Positions 12,421 to 23,190 of a DNA stretch of 64,000 nt are shown here, one piece after another. Within the stretch, counting starts at the first letter, position 1, and every line of letters starts with the position of its first letter. Source of the stretch: Heterocephalus glaber (lineage: Eukaryota > Chordata > Mammalia > Rodentia > Bathyergidae); NCBI RefSeq assembly GCF_000247695.1, contig NW_004624732.1, positions 20,679,010-20,743,009 on the forward strand. Reading direction: 5' to 3'. The translations under genes and the position numbers were made by a program. A model generated the notes under the pieces. That model worked only from the letters and a program-made list of their open reading frames with translations. It had not been told where the DNA came from and made no database searches.

Positions 12421-13459
12421 CTAAAAAAATAGCAGCCCTATTACCAACTAACAAACCTAAGCTATCAGTGTATCTATGGTCGTTTAAACCAGGAAGAAAT
12501 GGAGTGGCCCATGTCAGGGTTACAGGACGCACAGTCTCCAAAGCCTTCTGTACGGAGTCAACAGGCGGCTCCCACTCTCAGCAATGCACTCTGCTTGTAT
12601 CTTGTGTTGGGGAAGGGTAAAGCAAAATTGTAGAAAATCACTCAACTTTGCCATAGATGCAACTGTTTATTGCATAACAAATAATCCTGATGTTTTTAAA
12701 CTTCCTAAATCTAATGCATCGCTCTTAGTTCTGTGCAGTTCTACACAAATGCAAGCACACATCATAGTCTTACCTCACAACAGTCACTCCCCTGCAGACT
12801 GCATGACATCACTTGGTGTCCAAGACCATCTGCAGCCTCACACGGTCTGCATCTGGACTCAACACCGCATTCCACGCGGACTTGTGCTCCATTCATACAG
12901 GAACACTCAGCTAGGAGCAAGCGCACCTCGCTTCCTTGGATCCCCTCCATTCTCCTGCTATTTTCTGCACATGGATCCTGATATTCGCTGCCACCTTGCC
13001 TGTATGAGCATGTTGATATTCCTTTGAATACTGCAGGCCAGGTCATATTAACTGACAAGCCCCCCCTTTGATTTTTACATCTCATAACTCTCCCTTCACC
13101 TGAAAATTACTTTTCAAACATTGTCTAATGTATTTCATACATACTATTTAATATATGAATTTTGTAATATTTCATGTATAATATCTATAATTTTTCATTA
13201 GGTTTTATAGATCTTTATGGGTCAAGGAGAAAATTTTATTAAAATTTTCCATAGTGATTAATGGATTTTCTTATACAAAGTAGAAAATGACGCAATTATT
13301 ATTCTGAGTGAATAAATGAACATATGAGCTTATCTACATAAATACATTCCTATATCTAAGGGTGATGTGATGCTGATGATGGTAAAATTATACTTTTTTA
13401 ACTAAATGAAATGCAAGTAGCACTGTTTTCACTTTTTAAATTAAAAGTGGAATTAAGTC
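12421..13459. other. unassigned DNA with a 147-codon frame
   Basis: A 147-codon plus-strand frame (12584-13027) overlaps an 82-codon plus-strand frame and a 107-codon minus-strand frame within a GC-richer patch at 12730-13000. The predicted peptides are low in structure cues and match nothing I know. No promoter, splice or poly(A) signal supports a gene. Confidence 0.35.
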
Positions 13460-13500
13460 TGTGTATTAGTTTGTTCTCTATTGATATAAGAAAGTACTTA

Positions 13501-13594
13501 CAGGCCGGGGATTTAGCTCAGTGGCAAAGTGCCTGCCTTGCAAATGCAAGGTCCTGAGTCTGATTCCCAGTACTGGAAAAACAAAACAAACAAC
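13501..13594 (+). repeat. ID-type SINE
   Basis: It begins GGCCGGGGATTTAGCTCAGT, a tRNA-Ala-like 5' end with an A box, and has a B-box-like GAGTCTGATTCC. The tail is AAAAACAAAACAAACAAC. Perfect 12-bp duplications AGAAAGTACTTA flank it at 13489-13500 and 13595-13606, so it is a retroposed SINE and not a tRNA gene. Confidence 0.95.
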
Positions 13595-13775
13595 AGAAAG
13601 TACTTATGAAGAAAAGAGGTCTATTTAGCTGAGAGTTTTAAAATCAGGTGACTCACTCTTCTTGGCTTCTGTGCAGACCTCATGGTTGATATCATCCCAG
13701 GGAAGGGGGCATTTTGAAAGTGATCAAATGGCAAGGGGAGAAGTCAGAAATGCAGGGGGCAAAACAACCTATTCT

Positions 13776-15444
13776 GGATTTTTTATTCATTAAGAGTATT
13801 GGTACATTTTAGGTATATAATACAATGACATTCTTCATTGGGAATTTGTACCTTTACATGATGTATCTTGGTTCTTATACTTTTCCATTCTCCTGCCCTA
13901 CCTTCAACCCCTCCACCCCTCCCTATTTACAAAGACTTTGTTTCTGTTTTTTCCTTCTCTCATATTTTTTCCTTTTCCCTTCTTTTGTTTCCCTTACCCC
14001 TCCCACTTCCCCTTCCCCTTTGGATCCATTCTTCCTAATTCACATTATCCATTACACATTTTGATCCTTATTTACACTTTCACTCCAGAGAAACTATTCA
14101 GTATTTACACATGTGTCCTATTTATTTCACTTAAGAGTATGGCTTCCATGTGCATCTTATTTAGCTATTAATGTCTCTAGTTTCTCATTCTTTATGGGTG
14201 AGTAGTACTCCATCTTATAAAAGACAAAAAAAAAAAAAATCTTCTTTATCCAGTCACTGGTTGATGGACAACTGGGCTGTTTCTAAGTTTTAGCTATTAC
14301 AAATTGTGCTACTACAAATATGGGTTTGCATATATCTCTATGGTATGATTCTTTTAATTCTTTTGGGAAGATATTCAGCAGGAGAACAGCTGGGTCAAAT
14401 GGGACCTCTAATCCTAGTTTTCTGAGGTATCTCCATACAGATTTCCACAGTGGTTGCACCAGTCTACACTCCCACCAAAAGTGGAGAAGGGTTTCTTTCT
14501 CCCCACAACCCTGCCAGAATTTGTTATTGCTTTATTTCTTGATAGCAGCCATTCTTTCTGGAGTGAGGTGGAATCTCAGCATTCTTTTCCTTTGCATTTC
14601 TCAGATGACCAATGATGTTGAACTTTTTTCATATGTTCATTTGCTGTTTCTATTTTTTTTTTTTTTTGTCTGAGAAATGTCTATTGGTTTCAGATGCCCA
14701 TTTTTGGATTAGGTCTTTAAATTTGGGAGACATGATTTTTAAAAATTCTTCATATATTCTAGGTAGTAGACCTTTGTCTGAGGAATAGCTGGTAAAAGTT
14801 TTTCCCACATTGTGGGATTTCTTTTCACTCTGTTGATGGTTTCTCTTGCTGTGCAGAAGCTTTTTTTTTTTTTCATGGTACAGGGGATTGAACTCAGGAA
14901 CTTGTGGTTAGGAGGCAGGTGGGGGCACCCACTGGTTAAATCCCTGGCCCTAGAAGCTTTTTAATAAGGTCCCACTTGTTGATTCTTTGTGCTAGTTCCT
15001 ATGTGACTGAGGTTTTGTTCATGAAGTCTTTTCCTATGCCAATATCTTCCAGAGTTCTACCTAACCTCTCTTCCAGCTGGATAATGTTTCTGTTTTAATA
15101 TTTAGATCTTTGATCTATTTTAATTTTAGTTTAGTACATGGTGAGAGATATAGGTCTAGTTGAAACCCAATTTTTCCAGCACCATTTATTAAAGAGGCTA
15201 TCTTTCCTCCAGTGAGAATGTTTGGCTCCTTTGACAAAGATGAGGTGGCTGAGTGTGTCTGGAGTTGTTTCTGAATCTTCTAATCTGTTCCACTGATCCC
15301 TGGGTCTGTCTCTTTGCCAGCACCATGCTGTTTTTATCACAGTAGCTTTGTAGTATAGTTTCAAGTTGGGGATTGTGATACGCCATACCTTGTCTTTGTT
15401 GCCTAGACTTTCTTTTTCTATTCTAGGTCTCTTCTGGTTCCAAA
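13776..15444 (-). mobile_element. 5'-truncated L1 (ORF2 end and 3' UTR)
   Basis: The minus strand holds the C-terminal part of L1 ORF2. Near 15131-15440 the reading includes [20 protein letters not shown] and [11 protein letters not shown], typical ORF2 blocks. The YY-containing end lies near 14200, followed by a 3' UTR that is G-rich on the sense strand (13890-14030). Duplications CAAAACAACCTATTCT lie at 13760-13775 and 15445-15460. Stops and a SINE at 14872 disrupt it. Confidence 0.92.
14872..14951 (-). repeat. ID-type SINE inside L1
   Basis: The reverse complement reads GGGCCAGGGATTTAACCAGT and later CCTGAGTTCAATCCCCTGTA, with a poly(A) tail seen here as the T run at 14861. AGAAGCTTTTT is repeated at 14855-14865 and 14952-14962. 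It is an ID variant with a longer, C-rich D-loop region. Confidence 0.9.
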
Positions 15445-15855
15445 CAAAACAACCTATTCTTTTATAATAATTAGTTCCTTCAGGGACTATCCAGAGTTCC
15501 TTGAGAGCTACACAGTATCTTTCTAAAGGGAATGTGCTTAGCAACTGAGTTACCATCTAATAGGCTCTGCCTCTTGTAGATTCTGCCATCTCTTAACATC
15601 CCCACACTGGGTGACAGGTTTGCAGAACATCAAGCTTTGGGAGACTCACTTGGACCATATTCAAATCACAGCATTAGGCATTTATTCCCTAGTGTTTTGC
15701 AAATATAAAAGGAATCAAAGCACTGTAATATAAGATCATCTAGTTTTAGCATGAATTTGCTCCCATGTACTAGGCCCTGGCCTAGACACTGGAGTAAATC
15801 AAATTACAGGTAGGACATGTTCTCTGGAGGAGTAGTGAATCTGTAAGGACTAGAG

Positions 15856-15935
15856 CAATGACAGCGAACCTTTTAGAGCTTTCAATGATATAATCAACCC
15901 ACTGTGGCACGTATGCTATACATTCACCATCACTG
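15856..15935. mobile_element. short hAT-type MITE
   Basis: 80 bp with degraded terminal inverted repeats: CAATGACAGCGAACC on the left, while the right end reads CATTCACCATCACTG. 8-bp flanks GACTAGAG and GACTATAC (6 of 8 match) fit hAT target duplication. The ends resemble the element at 59876-60059. Confidence 0.75.
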
Positions 15936-15943
15936 GACTATAC

Positions 15944-16379
15944 AAATACAACGAGACAACCAAGCACGCACAATGCTTGTATACAGGGTAAAGTATTTAA
16001 TATGTATTACAGAAATCCCAGGTACTCTTCTAGCAGAGATTCATTTGCAAGAAAATCAGACTAATATTTTTCTTTCTTATCCTAATATTTACAACAATTA
16101 TATAGAATCCCAAGAAATAAGAGCCAGATCCAAATGCCTTACATCAACCTTACATCATCAAACATGTGGCTGAGAAAAGTTGTAGTTGAAGTTGTAATGA
16201 ATTGGAAGTAAACAAGGAAAGCAAGACACTATGGACACCAAATGGGAAACTAAATAATATCAATTCCTATTCAAACAGTAACTATTGCCAGGAATTATAT
16301 TGCATGCTTTACAATAGATCTATCTGCCTTTCAAAGAGTTAAGACAGAATTAAAAAGGCTATGTAATTTGCATGTTAAC
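15944..16379. other. unassigned non-coding DNA
   Basis: An 89-codon frame (15904-16173) starts inside the MITE and has no recognisable domain. I treat it as chance. Confidence 0.4.
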
Positions 16380-16700
16380 ATTAGTCTTAATCTGTCCAAT
16401 GGTGATGTTATCAAAAAGCCTCCGAAAATCAAATATAATTAGGACTTGAAAGTGTTCATTGGATTTGACAATGTAGAGGTCATTAGCTATCTTGACAAAG
16501 AAAAAAAAAAACACTGTAATAAAATGAAGTCAAGTGGGACAGAATAAAATACATTTAAATCATATTTCTAAAAAAGGGAGGTCATGAAATATTGCATAGA
16601 GAATTAAGAATATACCACCAATCTGTCCAGGACTTGTGAGTCTAGAATGGACACATGTTCTCACATTAAAGAGGAATGAGAATTCAGAGTAGAGAAAAAA
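16380..16700 (+). repeat. old mammalian interspersed repeat, family not named
   Basis: GTTCATTGGATTTGACAATG followed by TAGAGGTCATTAGCTATC corresponds to a block common in a GA-rich mammalian repeat I recognise by its text but cannot name with confidence. Related text may occur at 45000-45560, 54000-54440 and 55590-56480. Confidence 0.45.
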
Positions 16701-17099
16701 AAAATCTCTTCTTGATACACACTGACTATTTATGGACAAAGACATTTTGTATTAAAGTGACATAGCAGATAAAAAAGTTGATGCAGAAGATGTTTTTGTA
16801 ATAAGTACATGGGGTTCATGATGCTTTGACTTTTCCTTTAAAAAAATGAAGAAAATGTTAACCATTTGGTCAAAAGGTTTGCCTAGATAGGAAAGTTGAG
16901 AAATAAGGTAGTTTGTACCTGGAGGAAAATAAAACATTATAAATTTTATATGTAATATATACATATAGTCATAATGTCTGAATATATAATGTACTATGTA
17001 CCTATTATTTTGACTATAGTAATATTCTTAAATTATATATAAAACTATATCTGTATATAAATACTTAAGATAACAGTAATTTATTTTGTTTAGAGAACA
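16701..17099. other. AT-rich unassigned DNA
   Basis: Strongly AT-rich at 16930-17080. Nothing else seen. Confidence 0.4.
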
Positions 17100-17300
17100 A
17101 TAGGCCACAATAATAAGAGCTAAAATTTATTGTGTGCTTGGAAGGTACCAGACACTGTCCTTAAGTGCTTTACCTGATTTGGCATATCTTTCCACACATC
17201 CTTATGAGGTAGGAAATACTTTAAATCCAACTGCATAGGCATCTATTCTGAAGCTCAGGAAAGTTAAGTAATTTCTCCAGGCATCTCCCAAAGGAATGAG
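17100..17300 (+). repeat. MIR-like SINE fragment
   Basis: TTATTGTGTGCTTGGAAGGT, CACATCCTTATGAGGTAGG and AGTTAAGTAATTTCTCCAGG are in MIR order. A further piece (CCAGTGAGCAGTAGAGTTGG, about 17553) may be its 3' continuation after an insertion. Confidence 0.7.
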
Positions 17301-18104
17301 AGGTGGGTCTGGGAACAGATGGAGAGACCAGCTTTCCCAGAAGGAGGAGACTCTGCTCTGGGGACTAGAGTGTGGGGTTTAGTTCTCATTTGAATTAATG
17401 AGGGGAAAGAAAAAAAGACAGACAGATAGTTAGCTTTCTTATTAGCTTCCAGGCCTGCTTCTGTGGCTGCCTGGGTTTTATCATTCCTCTGTAGCAACAC
17501 AGTAAGCCAAGACCCGCAAAAGATTGAGTGTTTTGCCCAAGGGGAGGCCACAAAGCCAGTGAGCAGTAGAGTTGGATGAAGACCCTAGCTACTTAACTTC
17601 CAACCCTGTGGTCCTTTCATCTGCAAAGTCAGCTGGAGTCCAGATGTAATTATCCCCCAAGGATGATTTACATTCCTTTATTGTATTATTCAGCAATTTT
17701 ACTTGGTAGTTTCTTCATTTATTTCATGCAGTGGTTTATTTTTTTTCTTTGAAAAGTGGCCCAAGCAATTTGGATTAGTTCATGGGCTTTTAATATTTTC
17801 AAAAGAGAACTCAGAGGTCACTTTTTTTTCCCCTTATACACAATGTTTTTTGCTTTCTTCATATTCAGTTCTGATTTAGGGGGTGATAGAAGGTATCTGG
17901 AATCTCAGTTTTAAAAAAGAGCTCAGTTTATGAGGAATTAATGCTATTTCTGTCATTCACATGTGCAGTGGGTCCTAGACTTGAAGGTTTATGTCTCTGG
18001 TGCCAAGAGTGGCCAGTCAGGGACACAGTGTCTAAGTGTACTAGTCACGAGGGACATAAGTCTGGCAGAAGGAGGCTAGGGTTGATGTGAACTGAAACTA
18101 CTGA
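17301..18104. other. unassigned non-coding DNA
   Basis: No gene; a possible MIR continuation near 17550-17640 is the only item. Confidence 0.4.
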
Positions 18105-18285
18105 TCCAAACTGAAAAGTGTACATGCCAGACTGCAACAGAAAGATCACAAGTTAGAACCCAGCCTGGACAATTTAATGATTTAGCAAGATGCTGTCTCA
18201 AAGTCTAAAAAATAAAAAAGGCCTGGATAAGTAGCTCAGTCAATGTGAGGAGCTTGGGTTCAATCTTTAGCAGCACAAAAAGAGT
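18105..18285 (+). repeat. B1-dID dimeric SINE, decayed
   Basis: The B1-like half contains CCCAGCCTGGACAATTTAAT and the ID half contains AAGTAGCTCAGTCAATGTG and GGGTTCAATCTTTAGCAGCA. It lacks a clear first block, so the 5' end is truncated or eroded. Confidence 0.75.
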
Positions 18286-18868
18286 ATATATTTACTAAAA
18301 TCAACCTTCCCTATTTGTAGATTGGCCTGAAATAAATGATCAATGTGGAGTGGCCATTTAGGTACTCTCTGTTGTTAATATCAACTTGCTGCTTCTGTCC
18401 TAGTCCAAATGTCAGGCACAGTCTTCAGACGTTCTGGTGCATGTGTTTATTAGCGGCTGTAGTGAGTGAACAGCTGAATTAAATCACCTCTCAAACTAAA
18501 TGTAGGGATCTATTCTACAATCAGAGATGAGAGTTTTAGATTTGCTATTTAGCATCCACCTCAGAGCCAAACCTTGCTTACAAGGACGCCACACCAATGC
18601 TTGGGATTCATGTGTAAATTCCTTCAGCCCTTTCAAACACACCCTGTCTTGTCTTGTTTCACTATCCCTTGCCTACCACTACCTGGTTGATCTTACTCCT
18701 TTCTTGCCATGGTCTTCCAGGTTGACCGGCCCAGGAATCAGTACCTCTTTCCATCTCTGTGAAGGGCAGCACTGGGAAAGCAATGCAGGGTTGATTATCT
18801 TTGTGGGGTGGAAGCCTAATTTCAGATGGTCTGAGTTTGAGTTTGAAGCCCATTTCTCCTACTTAGGA
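18286..18868. other. unassigned DNA
   Basis: A 123-codon plus frame (18527-18898) overlaps a 63-codon minus frame. No domain, signal peptide pattern or splice support was found. Confidence 0.4.
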
Positions 18869-19200
18869 CATTGTCCTTTGCTATCTGCAGGGGATTGATC
18901 CCAAGACCCTCTACAGACAACAAAATCTATCAATGCTCAAGCCCCTTATATAAATTCTCAATGGTTGGGTAAAGCCTATGCACATTCTCACCTATATTTT
19001 AAATCATCTCTGAATTACTTATATACTTTTTATAATTTTAATATTATGTGAATAATTATTATATTGTATTGTATAGGGAATCATGATCGAAAAGCAAAGT
19101 CTATACGTGTTAAGTACACACAATTTTTTTCTACATATTTACAATCTGCAATTGGCTAAAGCCATGGATGCAGAATCTACAGATATGGAAGGCAGAATTG
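18869..19200 (+). mobile_element. MER2-like Tigger MITE
   Basis: It follows the MER2 layout: TATCTGCAGGGGATTGATCC near the left end, CCCCTTATATAAATTCTCAA, AAATCATCTCTGAATTACTT, then GGATGCAGAATCTACAGATA near the right end as the inverted repeat. The TA flanks are lost. Confidence 0.85.
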
Positions 19201-19626
19201 ATGTGCACATTTCAGAAAGTTGCTTTATTTTGCCGAGTTTCTCAACCAAAAAATATAGTCATACTATATATACTGTGCATATATACCATATTACATAAAG
19301 ATGGAGTAAGATTATACAGTAAAGCAGTGAAAACCTTCAGAGTCTTACAGTAGGAAAGATAAATCTTACCTATAGCTAGGTAAACATTAGCTATAATTTT
19401 TCAGTGTCATAAACAACATCATTATTGCAACATATCCCAGAGTTCTCTTAACTCTTCAACTCCTGTCATCTGGATGAGAACAGGGCCTATGGGCCCTGCC
19501 ACTTTCTAATGAAGCCATGGGTGATAGGAAGGGAGTGACTGAGAATTTCCAAATGCCTCTTTATTCTACTTTTCAGCTCCACTGACTCAAAAATCATGGA
19601 TCATGAATCAAAACTCATAATCAAAA

Positions 19627-19629
<3 letters not shown>
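19201..19629. other. unassigned DNA
   Basis: Short frames only. Small direct repeats of AATCAAAACTC lie at 19609-19628. Confidence 0.4.
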
Positions 19630-19666
<37 letters not shown>

Positions 19667-19728
19667 GGACATGGAACCCAAGGCCTCATATTTGCCAAGC
19701 TTGTGCTCTGCCACTGGGCTCTCCCCCA
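19630..19728 (-). repeat. ID-type SINE with (TG)n tail
   Basis: (TG)17 at 19630-19663 is followed by the reverse complement of an ID body (GAACCCAAGGCCTCATAT, CTCTGCCACTGGGCTCTCC). On the SINE strand the dinucleotide run is (CA)n at the 3' end, where the A-rich tail should be. Confidence 0.85.
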
Positions 19729-19739
19729 ACGAGTCATGA

Positions 19740-20780
19740 CTGCAGAACCTTCTGTTTAGTTTTCCTCACTTCCACCATCTTCTCACTCTTGCAGAGAAGG
19801 TCAGTGTGGTTCAGTGTACAGACCTAGGAACTAATACTAGACTCACAACAAAGTCACCTTTGAATTATAAATTTATCATTTACTTATTACACTTACAACT
19901 TGTATTTATTTTACTTTATTCTTACATGTAAAGTAAGCTTGATAATGTCAAACTTCTACTGAGACTGAAATTGGATTTAAAATAATCACACACAGAGGCT
20001 GTTAAACTATTAAATTTTCAACCTTTTGATACAACGTGTATCAGGAGGACGCAGAGCTGACTAGGACACACTCTGCCCTGGAGGATCACTATCTTTCACT
20101 ACTTGTTGAATGACAGATGCATGGGGTGCCCATGACCATCAGCATGCATTCCGACAGACATATTCCTTCATGCTCTATAGACCTGGAAGAGTGGCAGCCC
20201 TGCTCAGCAGTGCACTGAGAGTAGCCCTCCCGGATTAAGACAAAGTAGATAAAGTTGAATCAAAGCCAAAAGTGCTGTCCAGGCACAGTCAGCATGGACA
20301 GGGAGCAGTTTCCAGTTGGAGGAAGAATGTAAGAGAAGCTCTGAAACTGAAGGGTGCAGAGGGACAATGGGTCCATTGCTATGATCAGAGCTCACAACAA
20401 AGAGGAGAAGTGGTGGGAGATCAATCTGATAAGATCTTGTGAGATTGGTAAATTATAGAGGAGCTAGTGTTCAGAGACAATAAAGAGTCAAGAAATAGTA
20501 GACTTTACTATGACCCTTGCTGCTACTGGGGCAATTGGTTTTGTATCCTCAGAGTGGTAATGGATGCTGCTTAGGCTGCATTCCCTCCTACATGTGGCAG
20601 CTCTATGGCTAGAGCTTCTGACCTTTATACTTCTCTTTGATGTTTCATGAAGGAATCAAGTCAGCTTGTCTAAGTTATTCTGCATGCTGCCATGTTACCA
20701 GCCCCTCCCCCCCAACTGTAGTCTATCCTGGACATAGATAATATTGGAAAGTACAATCTTAGGTTGGATTACCTGGAGAT
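19740..20780. other. unassigned non-coding DNA
   Basis: No feature recognised; short frames only. Confidence 0.4.
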
Positions 20781-20784
20781 AAAT

Positions 20785-20960
20785 CCCACATTTAACACTC
20801 ATTAGTTTTGTACCTGGACAGTTTTCCCTGTGCCTCAGTTCCTGGATCTATAAAATTGATACAATCAGGGTGCATGACTTTGTAGGGCTGCTGTGAGGAT
20901 CAACTAACTTGATTCATGAAATATCATTAGAAAATACTAGCACATGGTGAATACTCAGTA
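20785..20960 (+). repeat. MIR-like SINE fragment
   Basis: CTGTGCCTCAGTTCCTGGAT, GGGCTGCTGTGAGGATCAAC and AATACTCAGTAAAC follow the MIR core and 3' end. Confidence 0.75.
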
Positions 20961-21010
20961 AACTTTATTGCTCTTAATGCCCTAAAGTTGTTCTTATCTC
21001 CTACCCCTAG

Positions 21011-21191
21011 TGTGCATGTGCTTCAGAAATTATCTCCACGTTTCCTTGGGGAGCCCACAGAGGAAATTCTGGCAAAAGACCACATCATTCGCTACAAGGT
21101 GGTGGGTGGTGAGTGCTGGCAGCACCACTTAAGCCACACAGGTATTCCTGGTGCCTGGATGTCTGTACATGAAAGAGGTCTTGACTTACAG
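21011..21191 (+). other. possible internal coding exon, gene unidentified
   Basis: Seen: a pyrimidine-rich tract (TTCTTATCTCCTACCCCTAG, ending at 21010) forms a good acceptor, and CAG|GTGAGGG at 21189-21198 forms a good donor. Between them 181 nt are open in one frame (60 full codons after one split-codon base), ending exactly on a codon boundary. The peptide includes PRFLGEPTEEILAKDHIIRY and GGECWQHHLSHTGIPGAW. It has the mixed charge and tryptophan/cysteine content of ordinary protein, unlike the hydrophobic chance frames nearby. I do not recognise the family. The other two frames contain stops. A chance coincidence or a pseudo-exon remains likely enough that this is only a candidate. If real, the window lies in a long intron-exon landscape of a plus-strand gene. 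Confidence 0.35.
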
Positions 21192-22247
21192 GTGAGGGTA
21201 TGGGTATCAGAAAGGGTGGCAGGCTTGCTTTCATCTATGCTTACAGAACATGCATGCTGTTTTAATTTCTGCATTTATTTTGCTATTGCATGTTAATAAG
21301 AATGGGTGATTTAAGCAGTACTCATTGGTGTCATCAAAGCATACAAAATTGAGAGCAAAGAATATAATAGAAAGCAAAATCTTCAAGGGGGAAAAGTAAT
21401 TAAAGTTCAGCAGTATGACAGGGCTTTAAAACATGGACTTTAAAAATTATCTGTGTCACAATCCCAACCAGAACCTTCATTAATTTGGTGTTTATTCTTC
21501 TGAAGGGAAATTCATTTAACCTCTCCATGTGTCATCTGAAAAGAAAAATGCTTAATCCATTTTCCTCCAAACAAATTTATGAGATCTGAATGAGGTGAGG
21601 CCCATGGTACTTCAGAAGCTCTAAAAGAACCTCTAGACTCTGGTTGTTATTATTAGGAACTCATCATATTTGGTGGCAGAGAAGTAGAGGGACAATCCCA
21701 TCTGACAAATGATGTGGATAAGAAGGAGCTGGCTTATTTGGGGCATAGAGAGGTAAACAATTTGCCCAGCACTACTAAATACAGCTCACCAAAGAGTTCA
21801 CTAAAATGAACATGATACTTTTTCTACTTGACAAGTGTATAAACTAATCAGAGGATGAGAATTTGTGTCTAGTGATAGGAAAGAAAAAATGCTTGAGAAT
21901 GTGCCTCTGGACCCGCAAAGGAATGGATCTTAAATTATAAACAAAGATGTTCATTAAATTAGCAAGAAGAAGCTTTTTTGGCATAATATTTTCTCATGCA
22001 TGACTTACTTTTATCCAAAGAAATTTGCCTTTAATCTTTTCATCAGGTTCCCTATATGGTTCTCTGAATGACTTTAATGATCAAATATATAATAAGAACA
22101 ATTTAAAACTACTTAGATAGATTATTGACCTAAGGACAAATGAAAACTAAACACAGTGACTGTCCAAATATGCTCAGGGCATGATACTGATTTTCTTGGT
22201 GGATTTGCTATGGTGGAATAAGAGAAAACGAAATGTAAATACTTCAA

Positions 22248-22251
<4 letters not shown>
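21192..22251. other. unassigned non-coding DNA
   Basis: Would be intron if the candidate exon is real. No other feature seen. Confidence 0.4.

Positions 22252-22281
<30 letters not shown>
22252..22281 (+). repeat. (TG)n microsatellite
   Basis: Fifteen TG units directly abut the end of the LTR that follows. Confidence 0.95.
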
Positions 22282-22740
22282 CTTGGTTACTTTTCTCATA
22301 GCTAAAACAAAATATCTGACTACATAAATTAAAGGAGGAAAGGTTTAATTAGCTCACAATTTATAGAGGTTTCAGTCCATAGTCAGCTGGCTCCATGGCA
22401 GGGTGGCATGGCAGACAGGCATCACAGAGCAGAAATAGTTCATGGCAGGCAAAAGGCAGCAAAGAAATGAAGTAGTAAAGAAGGAGCAGCAAGCAAACAC
22501 AGAATCTCTCTCTTTTTCCCTTATATTCTATACAGGATACACACCTTTAGGGCAAGCAGCACTCACACTCAGAGTGGGCCTTCCCATTATCCACACCCAG
22601 GACTACCCAAACCAATCAGTGGACTAATTTAGTAATCACACACCCTTGATCCCAGCATCACACATGCTAGATCCAGCCACCTTTGAAAAGCCCCATGTAT
22701 GAACACATAAGGCTTTGGGGAAATGTAGACAGTAAACATA
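22282..22740 (-). mobile_element. MaLR-type solo LTR
   Basis: The plus strand opens TCTTGGTTACTTTTCTCATA and continues AATTAAAGGAGGAAAGGTTT and TTTCAGTCCATAGTCAGC. This is the reverse complement of a rodent MaLR-like LTR closely related to the one at 30233. No internal region is attached. Confidence 0.75.
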
Positions 22741-22775
22741 CATCAAGGAAAGTAAGAAAATATCAGCATAACTTT

Positions 22776-22870
22776 GGTTTTGTTATTTTATGTTTTGCTG
22801 TTGGTGACTGAACTCAGGGCCTTGTGGATGTAATGCACAAGCTCTGCCACTGAGCTATACCTCCAGCACT
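22776..22870 (-). repeat. ID-type SINE
   Basis: The plus strand reads GGTGACTGAACTCAGGGCCT and GCTCTGCCACTGAGCTATAC, the reverse complement of the ID B and A box regions, preceded by a T-rich eroded tail. Confidence 0.88.
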
Positions 22871-22989
22871 TCAAAACAACTTGGGAGGGTAAGATGGGAT
22901 GGAGGGATGCACAGGAAGTACTTCAAATCTTCTCAAGAAATGCAATTTAAAAGCAGCTTGTAGGCAGATGTGCTTAGTTTATAATTGCT

Positions 22990-23190
22990 TCTCTGCTATC
23001 TGCTATGTTGGGAAAATTACTATTTTCCTATCTACTACTTAAGTTACTTGTATGGAATATAGGGATAATATTGTTTGTCTCATAAGATTTTTCATTTCAA
23101 AAATTTAATGAAACAAAGACTGAAAACTGTTTGCCACAATATCTGCCACCCAATGTTAATTCAATAAATGCTGGCTAACACAAAGACCAA
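22990..23190 (+). repeat. MIR-like SINE fragment
   Basis: GAATATAGGGATAATATTGT, CTCATAAGATTTTTC and TCAATAAATGCTGGCT lie in MIR order. Confidence 0.55.

Larger units (their letters stand above)
13460..15673 (-). mobile_element. MaLR-type LTR split by nested insertions
   Basis: The LTR text runs 13460-13775 (TGTATTAGTTTGTTCTCTAT and TGAAGAAAAGAGGTCTATTT) and resumes at 15461-15673 (ATTCTGCCATCTCTTAAC, ATATTCAAATCACAGCA). Both are the reverse complement of a MaLR LTR. The break is explained by an L1 with a 16-bp duplication, and the left part also contains a SINE. It is therefore the oldest layer of the stack. Confidence 0.8.

Noticed and set aside
12584..13027. 147-codon frame as a gene
   Set aside because: No recognisable domain, overlapping frames on both strands, and no splice, promoter or poly(A) support.
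13503..13575. tRNA-Ala-like sequence as a true tRNA gene
   Set aside because: It has an A-rich tail and a perfect 12-bp target duplication, and lacks clean cloverleaf pairing. It is an ID SINE.
13825..14171. F/P/S-rich frames on the plus strand
   Set aside because: They are antisense readings of an L1 3' UTR; the similar frame at 44489-44797 has the same cause.
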